From positions 47,044 to 111,043 of the forward strand of contig JADKHW010000008.1 of assembly GCA_016721565.1 (NCBI GenBank): 64,000 nucleotides of DNA, in the 5' to 3' direction. This DNA comes from a bacterium (GTDB lineage Bacteria; Electryoneota; RPQS01). A program made the position numbers and the translations under genes. The notes below the pieces were generated by a model. The model did no database searches and had not been told where the DNA came from. It saw only the letters and a program-made list of their open reading frames with translations. Shown here piece by piece: positions 8,345 through 17,092 of this stretch. The first letter of the stretch is position 1. Each line of letters starts with the position of its first letter.

Positions 8345-8373
8345 AATGTACCAAGCATGCTTGGGAGTTGCAA
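8345..8373 (-). promoter_or_regulatory. Candidate promoter of the kor-nfn-nuo operon
   Basis: On the minus strand TTGCAA (8373-8368) and TACATT (8350-8345) are separated by exactly 17 bases. The spacing and hexamers agree with the other promoter-like elements of this window. Transcription would begin near 8338 and leave a leader of about 88 bases before korD. The spacer contains the palindrome AAGCATGCTT. This is inferred from pattern only. Confidence 0.5.
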
Positions 8374-8620
8374 CCGTCTGTAGCAATGTTACAGTTCATC
8401 TGTGCAGAGCGTAATCATTGAAAAGTATCGAGAATGTTTAGCTTTATAATCAGACGCAAATCAGCATATTCTGAATTTCGTGAGGCATTCTCAAAAAAAG
8501 AATGCTTTCCATTCCTCCTTATCGCACGGTAAAATCACGATTGAGTTTGGGACTCCAGAATGTGACAAGTTCAGTCTGCTTTAGGAGTTAGACGATTACT
8601 GGCTTAATTTGGTACCGCTC

Positions 8621-8643
8621 TGTGCGTTTGTCACTTGACTTTT
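8621..8643. repeat. 23-bp direct repeat, copy 1
   Basis: The 23 bases starting TGTGCGTTTGTCACTTGAC are repeated identically at 8929-8951, 308 bases away. Both copies lie in non-coding DNA. No terminal inverted repeats or transposase suggest an insertion sequence. Confidence 0.8.
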
Positions 8644-8826
8644 TGAGAGGCAATCGCGATATTTCTTGTGAAAGTTTTCACATTTAGATTTGAGAGTCAG
8701 ATAGAGCGACTTATAAGATTCGGATCCATGCTTATCGACGTATCTGTCTCTGTTTGGCGCGGCTGAAAGCGATTCCGCGTATATAAGATTTTTCGTTTCA
8801 ATCGGGCCCCGGGCCTGTTTCTCATA

Positions 8827-8879
8827 AGAAATCCCGCCGTGAACCAAGTATTCACGACGGGATTTCTACCTTTTTCGCC
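8827..8879 (+). terminator. Long hairpin followed by a T-tract, possibly an orphan terminator
   Basis: Bases 8827-8843 pair with 8851-8867, a 17-bp stem with one mismatch (a G:U wobble if read on the minus strand). On the plus strand it is followed within four bases by TTTTT. No plus-strand gene is visible upstream, so it may end an unrecognised small transcript. Confidence 0.45.
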
Positions 8880-8928
8880 TCTAGTGTTCGGATCTACGGC
8901 GAGTTATCTTTAGTCCATTGCTCTGCTG

Positions 8929-8951
8929 TGTGCGTTTGTCACTTGACTTTT
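8929..8951. repeat. 23-bp direct repeat, copy 2
   Basis: Identical to 8621-8643. The bases just outside the repeat differ between copies, so the identity ends sharply. Its function is unknown. Confidence 0.8.
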
Positions 8952-9454
8952 GGGCTTTTCGTGACGATAATTGGACAGGCGGCAACGATTCACAGACAGC
9001 GATCTTGAATAGGCCGCAGACTTCGATTCGCACTCAAGCTTTGCACACGAGCCATTGATGATTCACGCTCAATCAATGGCAACCGTGAGTCAAGCGTGAT
9101 CTGTATACATTTCGCGTTCGCGAAGTTCATCGAAGAATCAAACAGAGGGTAGCTCTCAAACTCTTACTTGCCTTGCGGGTGCTTAGGCTGCATATGTCTT
9201 TGTTGACCTGTGTCTGACACGGCTAACCATGTCCAGACTTGCTTGACCTCGTGTTACAAGCATGAACCGCGGTTAAACCACCGCCGCCGTTTCGAAGGAT
9301 GCAGTTTTGTGCAGTTTAAGAATCGAATTCAGTAGATACGGTACGCATGCGTATCGAAACCCACGACCTGGAGGACAATCGTATAGATATCATCTCGGGA
9401 GAGGCACGCTGCTAAGGGATCGCCCTTAGCAACAACACAACTAATTGCATGAGA

Positions 9455-9484
9455 AAGCGGGCTCAGGTTTACCTGAGCCCGCTT
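9455..9484 (-). terminator. Rho-independent terminator of the secreted protease gene
   Basis: A perfect hairpin (AAGCGGGCTCAGGT with its complement and a two-base loop) lies 23 bases beyond the stop of the gene at 9507-12896. On the minus strand it is followed by TTTCT. Confidence 0.8.
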
Positions 9485-9506
9485 CACATTTTCTACGCAG
9501 CTAAGA

Positions 9507-12500
9507 CTATTCAGCCAAGTAGTTCTTGCCAGGAACCGGATTCTCAGTTGAGAGGCCTGGACCAAACATGTGGATGCCTTCCGCTTGTACAGTGGCCTTT
9601 TTGTTGGGAATTGCGAGTTCAACGTTTTCTGATACAATACCGGAGTAGAAGTCAATAGGTTCTATCGGGAAGGCCGTGAGCTTCAATTCGGCCATCGCTG
9701 CTTCAAAGACCTCTTGAACCGGACGCTCGCCCAATCCAGCGGCGAGCAGAACTGGTACCAAATAATCAGGAACTGCGCTTACACCGTAGTAAATCTGGTT
9801 CGACAACGCTTCATACTCAGTAAACGTCGTTGTAACCGAAGAACTGTGCAGGTTAGCAGGCGCGTAAACATCGTTTGGATTCGCTGAGCGATAGATAATG
9901 TAGTATGCAGCGTCCACGTCCTCCCACCACAACTGCACCGTTCCACTGACTTCCTTGATGACAAGTGAGTCGATCGGATTGATTGTCTTGGGATCGACAT
10001 GAATTGTGTAGGGGCCGCTATTAGAAGTGAATCCACTGACCTGAATGTAGTAGGTTACACCAGCCTGGGCAGTGAATTCCACATTGCTCAACAACGTGCT
10101 TACGCCTCCGCAATTTGCATCGTCATCACAAACTACCATGACATCACCCGGACAAGCACCACCACGACGAACCTTTAGGCCCGTGTCGTAGCCAGATCCG
10201 CAAAGTGAAACGATAACGCCCTGTGTCGCACCCAATGTCATCGTGTAAACATCTTCAGCAGAACTTTCGCTAAAATAGCAGTCACCGTTGGGGTAGTTGT
10301 CGTTCGAGCAAGCCGTGTTTCCAAAGCCAACGTAGGGGATTGCGTTGATTGCCGCGCCTGGGCACTGGTCATTGGGTGAAACGTAGCCACCGACCGATGT
10401 AATCGCCAAGTCGTACTGGCCATATGCACCGGACCAATAACCGCGGACAAGAATGTAGTAGTCCATGTTTGCGAGGGCGCCAAAGGTCACTGTACTTTGC
10501 AAATCACAAGCATCATCGTTACACGCAACGAGAGTATTTCCCGGGCATGCGCCGCCTGACATGACTTGCAAGCGAGTATCATACGACGGGTTTGCTGAGC
10601 AGGTGCTAACTTGCACTGTTTGGCACGAAGGTACGTTTAGATGATAGACCACGTCACGCGAGTCTTCAAATCCACAGCCCGAGTAAGGATAATCTGCAAT
10701 CGCGCAAGTCGTGTTGCCGGAGTGGTTAAAGGGTAAGGCATTTACATTGATCGCGCCTGAACAATTGTCGTTGCCCGGGGAGCCAATATGTCCATTGCCG
10801 GTTACGTTCAGAGTGTAACGACCATTGCGTGAGCTGAACCCAGCAACCACAACGTAGTATGTGACTCCTGCCGTCGCATCAAACGTAATTTGACTCTGTA
10901 ATCCGCAGAAATCGTCGTTGCAGCCAACTTCGGTCGTGCCGGGGCAAGAGCCGTCGGTACGTACTGTCAATCGTGTGTCGTAGTTCGTCTGTCCACCACA
11001 TGTTGACACAGCGATGCTTTGGCATTCTGCGACGTTTAGGGCATACACAACGTCGTTGGAAGATCCCATAAAGCAGAAAGAGTAATCATTTGCCGCAGAG
11101 CAAGTTGACCCGCTGTGCGTAAAGGGAAGCGTGTTGATCGGCAATGTATTCGAGCAGTTGTCGTTGGACGGCGCAGGATCAAGAGGAGTTTCGGTTATGT
11201 CAATCGTGTAAGCCCCGACAGCACCGTTAAATCCAAATACACGCACATAATAGACACTGTTGGGAACGGCTGTAAAGACTGATTGACTTTGCAATCCAGA
11301 AGCTCCACAATCGTCGTCTGTGCAATCTACGGGATTGTCACCCGGACAATTTCCGCCCTGTCGAATCTCAAGGAATGTGTCATAACTCGAGCCGCAGAGA
11401 CTAACATTTACTTGAGAACTGCACGCTGAGGTGCCAAAGTAGTACCAGACATCAGGCGTCGTTACCCATGCACAGGCACCACCGCTTGCGGTGGCGGAGC
11501 TGGTGTTCCCTGAACCATTAAAGGGTAGGGTGACAAATGTGCCCGGGCAATTGTCGTTTGCCACGGTGATAGTGTAACTTCCATCAAGCGTAGTTACACC
11601 TGTTCCGTTTGGGTCGAGCCAGTTGGAAAGACGCGTGGCATTCGTGCCACTACCTGTCCATGACAAGCTTAGCTTGCCAAAGTAGTCGTCAATGTTATTT
11701 GAGCACGTTGCCGTTCCACCGTGTAGTTGGCCGGTAATGCGGCTGTTCTGATCAAACAAAGGGGAGCCCGAAGAGCCCGGCTCGGTTGTGCCGTCGTCCC
11801 ACGCGAGGATGCGCCAATGCGAATTGGCAGGAGTTCCTGACCACGTTCCGTTAACCGGAGCATTGTTGTCGATCGTCCACTTCTTTACGTCTCCGCGCGG
11901 ATGGTGGATGCAAACGGAGCTTGTTGAGGCGGCATCATTGCGATTCCAACCGTTATAGAAGACGTTGTAAGCCGCAGGCGGTTGCGCTGAAAGCTCTAAA
12001 AGTTCAAAATCCGAGTCTGCGTTATTCGCACGCAGTGTTGCGTTTGCAACAGTCTGCGCTGTTGAGCCATCGGCATTCGGCGCACACTGCGGACTTTGAT
12101 AATTAAATACAAATACCCACGAGCCGCTGAAACCGCAGTGATTCGCTGTCAAGAAATAGGCCGGCCAGTTTGGAACATTCGCGCGAATCATTGAGCCAGA
12201 GCAGATACGCGAGCCACCGGATGTAATCATGCATACCCCTTGCTTCTCATCCTGCCATGCCGCAGCTTCCGGGCACAGAATGTTGTTGTTGCAAGCGCCG
12301 GAATCACCAAAGCTATCAAGCGGGTTTCGCTCGGGATAGCCAAAGACATTCTTGTAGGCATGGCAGACCGTATAGATAGAAAGCACGGACTGATTCATCG
12401 CTGTTGAGGGTTCATACAACTCAACTGTGAGTGCGTTGCCTTTGATATGACGAATAACGTTCGTGCCGTCGACCCAATTGTTGAAACTAGTCAGTGCACC

Positions 12501-12896
12501 AAGCACGTCATCGCCGTTGTCATTGTACACAAATAGCTCCGCGCCTTTTGGCAGATACCACTCGTCAAACAAAAGTGCCAAAGAGTAAGCGTCTTCTGAC
12601 ATGATACGCAATCTCCAGACGCGGCCACCGTCCGGCATGTTCGCCCAAGTTCCGCTAGTGTTCAGATTCAGATTGACCGGCAACTGCGCGGCAAATCGAC
12701 TCTGTTCATCTTTAGGCAAATCAGCATCTTCCGCAAGCAAAGCCTGATTGTCCACGTGCGGCATAGTCACGATTGGAGCGGCAGGCAGGTTAGATGAGGC
12801 AGCGGATAACCCGCGCGCGGTACCGCCAGCTTCAATTTGCGCGTTTGCAATCGCAATACAGCAAAGACACATCAACATCGCAAGCATAGATTTCAC
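9507..12896 (-). CDS. Secreted trypsin-fold serine protease (lysyl endopeptidase-like) with four Cys-rich PPC-like modules
   Basis: This is an exported 1129-residue protein. The start is GTG 12894-12896: GGGAG lies six bases upstream, and the product begins with an ideal signal peptide (MKSMLAMLMCLCCIAIANA). In-frame codons further upstream give no signal peptide. After a pro-region, a chymotrypsin-fold domain shows TANHCG (His253), NADSDFELLEL (Asp296) and EPGSSGSPLFD (Ser376), as in lysyl endopeptidase-type proteases. Four repeats of about 125 residues follow. Each opens with N-D-N/Q-C and has paired cysteines and a tyrosine-rich end, resembling bacterial pre-peptidase C-terminal (PPC) domains. 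A fibronectin-III-like segment and a unique acidic tail end the protein, and no sorting domain is present. The gene has its own promoter and terminator. Confidence 0.85.
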   Translation of the reverse strand: MKSMLAMLMCLCCIAIANAQIEAGGTARGLSAASSNLPAAPIVTMPHVDNQALLAEDADLPKDEQSRFAAQLPVNLNLNTSGTWANMPDGGRVWRLRIMSEDAYSLALLFDEWYLPKGAELFVYNDNGDDVLGALTSFNNWVDGTNVIRHIKGNALTVELYEPSTAMNQSVLSIYTVCHAYKNVFGYPERNPLDSFGDSGACNNNILCPEAAAWQDEKQGVCMITSGGSRICSGSMIRANVPNWPAYFLTANHCGFSGSWVFVFNYQSPQCAPNADGSTAQTVANATLRANNADSDFELLELSAQPPAAYNVFYNGWNRNDAASTSSVCIHHPRGDVKKWTIDNNAPVNGTWSGTPANSHWRILAWDDGTTEPGSSGSPLFDQNSRITGQLHGGTATCSNNIDDYFGKLSLSWTGSGTNATRLSNWLDPNGTGVTTLDGSYTITVANDNCPGTFVTLPFNGSGNTSSATASGGACAWVTTPDVWYYFGTSACSSQVNVSLCGSSYDTFLEIRQGGNCPGDNPVDCTDDDCGASGLQSQSVFTAVPNSVYYVRVFGFNGAVGAYTIDITETPLDPAPSNDNCSNTLPINTLPFTHSGSTCSAANDYSFCFMGSSNDVVYALNVAECQSIAVSTCGGQTNYDTRLTVRTDGSCPGTTEVGCNDDFCGLQSQITFDATAGVTYYVVVAGFSSRNGRYTLNVTGNGHIGSPGNDNCSGAINVNALPFNHSGNTTCAIADYPYSGCGFEDSRDVVYHLNVPSCQTVQVSTCSANPSYDTRLQVMSGGACPGNTLVACNDDACDLQSTVTFGALANMDYYILVRGYWSGAYGQYDLAITSVGGYVSPNDQCPGAAINAIPYVGFGNTACSNDNYPNGDCYFSESSAEDVYTMTLGATQGVIVSLCGSGYDTGLKVRRGGACPGDVMVVCDDDANCGGVSTLLSNVEFTAQAGVTYYIQVSGFTSNSGPYTIHVDPKTINPIDSLVIKEVSGTVQLWWEDVDAAYYIIYRSANPNDVYAPANLHSSSVTTTFTEYEALSNQIYYGVSAVPDYLVPVLLAAGLGERPVQEVFEAAMAELKLTAFPIEPIDFYSGIVSENVELAIPNKKATVQAEGIHMFGPGLSTENPVPGKNYLAE

Positions 12897-12946
12897 AGTC
12901 GTCTCCCGAGGTTTGTTCATAAGACATAACTTCCACCAGATAATGT

Positions 12947-12975
12947 AATATGATGAAATTTGTCTATATTTACAA
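12947..12975 (-). promoter_or_regulatory. Candidate promoter of the secreted protease gene
   Basis: On the minus strand TTGTAA and CATATT are separated by 17 bases, with the predicted start near 12940 and a leader of about 45 bases that includes the GGGAG site. It is the same architecture as the other promoter-like elements here, with a weaker first base in the -10. Confidence 0.45.
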
Positions 12976-13014
12976 TTTTTTTGGTATCTCATTTGTTTGG
13001 TAATTCAACTTCAG

Positions 13015-13051
13015 TAAAAACAATACAGGCAGCCCTTGGCTGCCTGTATTG
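13015..13051 (-). terminator. Rho-independent terminator of the sppA-containing operon
   Basis: A 14-bp perfect stem (CAATACAGGCAGCC and complement) with a three-base loop is followed on the minus strand by TTTTT. It lies about 30 bases after the stop of the SppA gene. Confidence 0.85.
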
Positions 13052-13082
13052 TGACCTATCGTTTTCGCATTCAAAGCATTCG

Positions 13083-15593
13083 CTACTTGTCATCCACCAT
13101 GTCTTCAGGAGGAAGCATATATAGTGGGATGGCTCGGTTCTGAGCGTAAAGTTCGAGAACGCGGAGAGCATAGTCGGGCTCAACTTCATTCATAGCGGCT
13201 TGCTTACTTATTAAACCAAGCCGCGCGCCTAACACGGACATCATCGAAGCTTGGCCAAACAGCCTCTCGAAGTTAATCAGTTCTTGCTTCGGGTACTCCA
13301 CGACTTTGATTTTCGTTTTCTTGGGAATGCCTGCGCTTTGCTTAGCATAGGAGATTGAGGCATCAAGCCCGCCAATCTCATCGGCAAGCTTGCGGTCAAT
13401 TGCAGCCTGCCCCGCCCACACACGGCCTTGTGCGATCTTTTCGACATCTTCACGACGAAGCTCGCGATCTTCAGCCACACGACCAACGAAATCATCGTAG
13501 TGCCCGCGAATCATCTTTTCAACGCGCGCGCGCTCCTCATCGGTAACATTGCGGTCGGGTACTTCGGCATTCAAGATCGGGAGAATAATGCCCGAACCTA
13601 AGTCAGCATGACGACCTACCTGAACTTTGTCGAAGGTTAATCCAGTTTTTTCGGTCAATCCGTCATTCCACACCCAACCCGCAATTACGCCGATTGATCC
13701 GGTTATCGAAAACGGAGAGGTAAACACGCGGTCGCCAGGTGAACTTATCCAATACCCGCCTGATGCGGCCAATCGACCTTGCGAGACGACCATCGGCTTC
13801 TCTTTGGCAACTTCACGCATGCCATCCGCCACCCAATCTGAAGCCATGCCATCGCCACCGGGCGAATCGACGCGGAGAACCACCGCTTCAACACCATCGT
13901 CTTCAGCAAGTTTCTTCAGTAGCTTTGAAGTGTAACGCGCTCTTATTCCTGTATCCATTGCACACTCGCCCAATGCGTACACAACTGCAACGGTTGGATA
14001 CTCGCCCCAATTGGGATCGCTCTGGCGTTCGTCGACGAGGTCGTGTCTTTCGATGAACTTGGACTTCTCGCCTTTGGCAAACTCGATCAACGTCTCCGCG
14101 TCATCCCAGCGGCCCAATGTATCGACAAAACCGAATCGCTCTGCTTCGTGTGCAGTGACCAAGCCAAGCGAATCCAACGCAAGATCGATAGAGTCCGAGC
14201 TTATACCCATGCTCTCAGAGACAGCGCGTTTCCATTCGGCTTGAAACTCGTCGAGCAAAGCTTGGCGCTGCTCACGGTCTTTTTCGGACATGTCCTTGCG
14301 TGCGTAGGATTCAAATGCAGATTTGTACTCGAAGTAGCGCCATTCTTCGACGCCCAGACCGAGTTTTTCAAACATGCCTTTGTGATAGGTGCGGCCCATA
14401 ACCCAACCGAACATGTCAATATCGCCGAGCGGATCCATCCACACGTAGTCGGCTTGCGTCATTAGATAGGTTTGAACCATTCCGGGACGATCTACATACA
14501 TGTAGATCTTCTTTCCTGAGGCCCGATAGTCTTTGAGCTTCTCGGCCAATTCCCATGCTAACTCAATGTTAGACGAGAAGCCCGACATGTTGAATGCTAT
14601 TCCGCCAATTGAGGGGTCAGCTTTTGCTTCCTCAATCAACTGCGTCATCTCAAAGAGCGAATGGCGATCCGACTCTAGCCACTTGGCTTTCTTGTAGGTT
14701 AAGCCGCCGCGCATTCCAAGTGCGAGGATGCGTTCGTTCTTCTCGATTAACTTCTTGGCGCGCATACTCGGTTCAACACGGCCCAAGCGAACCGCATAAC
14801 TTGTGTATTGGCGCTCGGAGTCTTTGTCATAATGTGGTGCGACATGCAAACTCGTGGCATCAAATGTAAAACCAATTCCAAGTGTGAACCACGGTGCCGG
14901 TTCGACAGGCTGAATCTTGGATATCTTGCCTGCAATGCGAATCCCGTCAAGCGGCATGATCTCAAGTCCCGCGCCCCACTGCATCGTCGTGGCATTGTCT
15001 TTGTCATTTGCAGCCACATCGCCAAACAATGTCACGCGATGCGAGCCTTTGAACGGGCGCAAACCCAAGTCCGCTTGCCCTTGTGTGCGGCCATTGCGCA
15101 AGCCCATCGTTCCTGTACATCCGACGGAAAGACACTTGTAGGGACGCGAGATATTGCCGACCGTCACATACTGTTGATGAACGTCGCCCGCACCAAGACC
15201 TTTGGACCAACCATAGGACACGCCCCAATTATCGGCACGCGAGCCGCCTGCGAGTGCGAGTTGGTAGTCGTCAATGTGCATGAAATCATCGCCGACCGGA
15301 ACCAATGTGCGGTGCATTGATGCGCCGATACCCTGTCCGCCAATCAATACTCCCCAGTTATCTATCCGCTTGCGCGCCTCGTTACGATCATCCCATGTGA
15401 AGACCGCTTCATGCCGTGACATTGTGGCCCAACCTGCAGGATTCCAATACGAACCTAAAGCGCCCATGTAACTGCCAGGAGTGGAGACAGTTTGTAAAAT
15501 CCCTTCACCATAATTTAGCAACATCGGCGGGCGGCTGGCAGCAAACGCAGATGCCGTGCAAAGCAGTACACTCAGAAATAGTAGTCGTTTCAT
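13083..15593 (-). CDS. sppA: Signal peptide peptidase SppA (protease IV) with an N-terminal beta-barrel-like extension
   Basis: This 836-residue protein joins two parts. Residues 1-19 are a signal peptide. Residues about 25-275 contain the motif YWNPAGWA followed by many short alternating beta-like stretches rich in Gly and aromatics, reminiscent of PorV/FadL-type outer-membrane barrels. Residues about 285-800 are the duplicated SppA protease domain: the lysine of the catalytic dyad is K424 in FEYKSAFE and the serine is S611 in AASGGYWIS, in line with the Lys/Ser dyad of E. coli SppA. SPGG and SITGSIGVI flank the site. E. coli SppA is a 618-residue inner-membrane enzyme. Here a normal signal peptide and barrel-like domain suggest a different envelope location. 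The ATG lies one base after the OmpA-like gene. Confidence 0.85.
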   Translation of the reverse strand: MKRLLFLSVLLCTASAFAASRPPMLLNYGEGILQTVSTPGSYMGALGSYWNPAGWATMSRHEAVFTWDDRNEARKRIDNWGVLIGGQGIGASMHRTLVPVGDDFMHIDDYQLALAGGSRADNWGVSYGWSKGLGAGDVHQQYVTVGNISRPYKCLSVGCTGTMGLRNGRTQGQADLGLRPFKGSHRVTLFGDVAANDKDNATTMQWGAGLEIMPLDGIRIAGKISKIQPVEPAPWFTLGIGFTFDATSLHVAPHYDKDSERQYTSYAVRLGRVEPSMRAKKLIEKNERILALGMRGGLTYKKAKWLESDRHSLFEMTQLIEEAKADPSIGGIAFNMSGFSSNIELAWELAEKLKDYRASGKKIYMYVDRPGMVQTYLMTQADYVWMDPLGDIDMFGWVMGRTYHKGMFEKLGLGVEEWRYFEYKSAFESYARKDMSEKDREQRQALLDEFQAEWKRAVSESMGISSDSIDLALDSLGLVTAHEAERFGFVDTLGRWDDAETLIEFAKGEKSKFIERHDLVDERQSDPNWGEYPTVAVVYALGECAMDTGIRARYTSKLLKKLAEDDGVEAVVLRVDSPGGDGMASDWVADGMREVAKEKPMVVSQGRLAASGGYWISSPGDRVFTSPFSITGSIGVIAGWVWNDGLTEKTGLTFDKVQVGRHADLGSGIILPILNAEVPDRNVTDEERARVEKMIRGHYDDFVGRVAEDRELRREDVEKIAQGRVWAGQAAIDRKLADEIGGLDASISYAKQSAGIPKKTKIKVVEYPKQELINFERLFGQASMMSVLGARLGLISKQAAMNEVEPDYALRVLELYAQNRAIPLYMLPPEDMVDDK

Positions 15594-15594
15594 C

Positions 15595-17079
15595 TTATTG
15601 AATTGTGAGTACGAGATCGATTCTTCGATTCAGAGCACGGCCTCGAACAGTCTCATTTGAAGCAATTGGCGAACTCTCACCCTTGCCGACCGTCTCTATC
15701 TTGGCTTTTGATTTTATTTCACCTTCAAGCGCTTGACCGACTGCCGCAGCACGTTTCTCAGAGAGTTCCTGATTGGACTCTTCCGATCCTTCTCCGTCCG
15801 TGTGGCCTTCAACGACCACTTTAACGTCCGGGAAAACTCCAATAGCCTCGGCGGCCTTCTTTAGGATAGACTTGTCAACCTTCTCTAATGTTGCTTGCCC
15901 GCTTGCGAATTTTAGGCCGTATAAATGGATGACGATGTTGCCTTCCATTGTTTGATAAACTACCGCATCACCGGGATCAAAAGCCGTTTGGGCCAATTGC
16001 GCTCGTTGAGCGGTTAGCTCATTCCGGCGCAGTCGATTTACCGCCATGTCCCGCTCAGCTTGGATATCGAGCACGCGCTGCTCGTATTCCGTCATACGAT
16101 TTTGTTGATCGGCAAGACTTGTTTGCATATCGGTCAAGGCTCGCTCCATACTTTCGTGCGAGACTTTCACAACTTTCTCAAGCGAATCCTGCACAAAGAC
16201 TTCGCGGTCCAAGCGTTTCTCGAATAGTGCCTTCATCTGATTGACAGCTCCTTCCCCACCCTGCTCGAAGGACAGCGTGTCACCCCATTCCATTGCCATG
16301 CGTTGCAGGAGATCGTCATAGGGCAGGAGCATACTCTCTTCCGGCATGCGCGTCGACTTAGCCTTATTGACGAATTCGGCTTGTCCTTTTGCATGCATTG
16401 CAACTCGCGACGCTTCTTCAGCTGAAACTTTGCATTCGTCGAAGTTCTCCTGCGCAAGCTGGGCTTCGGCGCGGGACATTGCTTGCCTTGATCGAGCCAT
16501 CAAAGTTGGGAAAAGCATGTCGGCACCGGACTTTTCGGCGGCGCTAATGTCACTCTTCGTTTTGGCTAAGAAACCGTCGCGGAGCGCCTCGCGGCGGGCA
16601 GCGTAGTATTGTTGAGCAAGTGGCTCTTGCAAACCTGGGAGTTCCGATTCTTCACCGTTCTCAAATTTACTTGCCATATCTAAGAACCCGCGTTCAGCCT
16701 GCTGCCACGTTGGCAAATTATTTTGTCCGGCTCCAGCAACTTGCGCAACTTTGCGAGCCTCCAACACCGTTTGCATTTTCACGCGTGCTTGCTCCGCGTG
16801 TGTTAGCGCCGTTTCCAGTGACTCCAATGCGCTCTCAAGGTTTAGGCGCACGATATTGTCCGTGCCTGCCTTACCCATTTGATTCTTGGCTTCATGCATA
16901 TTCTCCTCGGCCTTGGCGACGCGCCGCGGGGATAGTAAATGCACATCTGACGCTTTTGCGGAGGCTAACGCAGTCTCGGCCTCTGTCAAGAGATCTTCCA
17001 GTGTCAGGGCTGGTTGCGAAAATGCGATTGCGGAAAGGGCAAGCGCCAAGAACATGTAAAGAAGTGTTGCTCTGATCAT
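15595..17079 (-). CDS. OmpA-family envelope protein with long helical N-terminal region
   Basis: This 494-residue exported protein has a signal peptide at residues 1-21 (ending AIAFS/Q). Residues about 25-370 are Ala/Glu/Lys-rich and strongly helical, with heptad-like coiled-coil stretches and an N-terminal part like DUF4398. The C-terminus from about 385 is an OmpA-like peptidoglycan-binding domain, with VVVEGHTDGEGSEESNQELS, SEKRAAAVGQAL and GRALNRRIDLVL. It probably ties an outer-membrane or periplasmic structure to peptidoglycan. It sits between a secreted protein gene (13 bases upstream) and the SppA fusion (one base downstream), so the four genes from 18642 to 13083 look like one operon. 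Confidence 0.85.
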   Translation of the reverse strand: MIRATLLYMFLALALSAIAFSQPALTLEDLLTEAETALASAKASDVHLLSPRRVAKAEENMHEAKNQMGKAGTDNIVRLNLESALESLETALTHAEQARVKMQTVLEARKVAQVAGAGQNNLPTWQQAERGFLDMASKFENGEESELPGLQEPLAQQYYAARREALRDGFLAKTKSDISAAEKSGADMLFPTLMARSRQAMSRAEAQLAQENFDECKVSAEEASRVAMHAKGQAEFVNKAKSTRMPEESMLLPYDDLLQRMAMEWGDTLSFEQGGEGAVNQMKALFEKRLDREVFVQDSLEKVVKVSHESMERALTDMQTSLADQQNRMTEYEQRVLDIQAERDMAVNRLRRNELTAQRAQLAQTAFDPGDAVVYQTMEGNIVIHLYGLKFASGQATLEKVDKSILKKAAEAIGVFPDVKVVVEGHTDGEGSEESNQELSEKRAAAVGQALEGEIKSKAKIETVGKGESSPIASNETVRGRALNRRIDLVLTIQ

Positions 17080-17092
17080 TATTGCAGTATTG

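Larger units (their letters stand above)
8374..9454. other. Gene-poor interval of about 1.1 kb
   Basis: No convincing gene is visible on either strand. The longest open frame (8596-8847, minus) has no recognisable domain and runs through a hairpin. The stretch contains a 23-bp direct repeat, a 17-bp hairpin at 8827-8867, and a 9-bp inverted repeat at 9051-9080. It may hold a small RNA or gene remnants. Nothing further can be claimed. Confidence 0.6.

Noticed and set aside
8596..8847. 83-codon open frame on the minus strand in the gene-poor interval
   Set aside because: No ribosome binding site, no recognisable domain, and it spans a 17-bp hairpin and one copy of the direct repeat.
9051..9080. 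Inverted repeat GCCATTGAT/ATCAATGGC
   Set aside because: It has a 12-base loop, no T-tract and no neighbouring gene. Possibly an operator, but there is nothing to tie it to.
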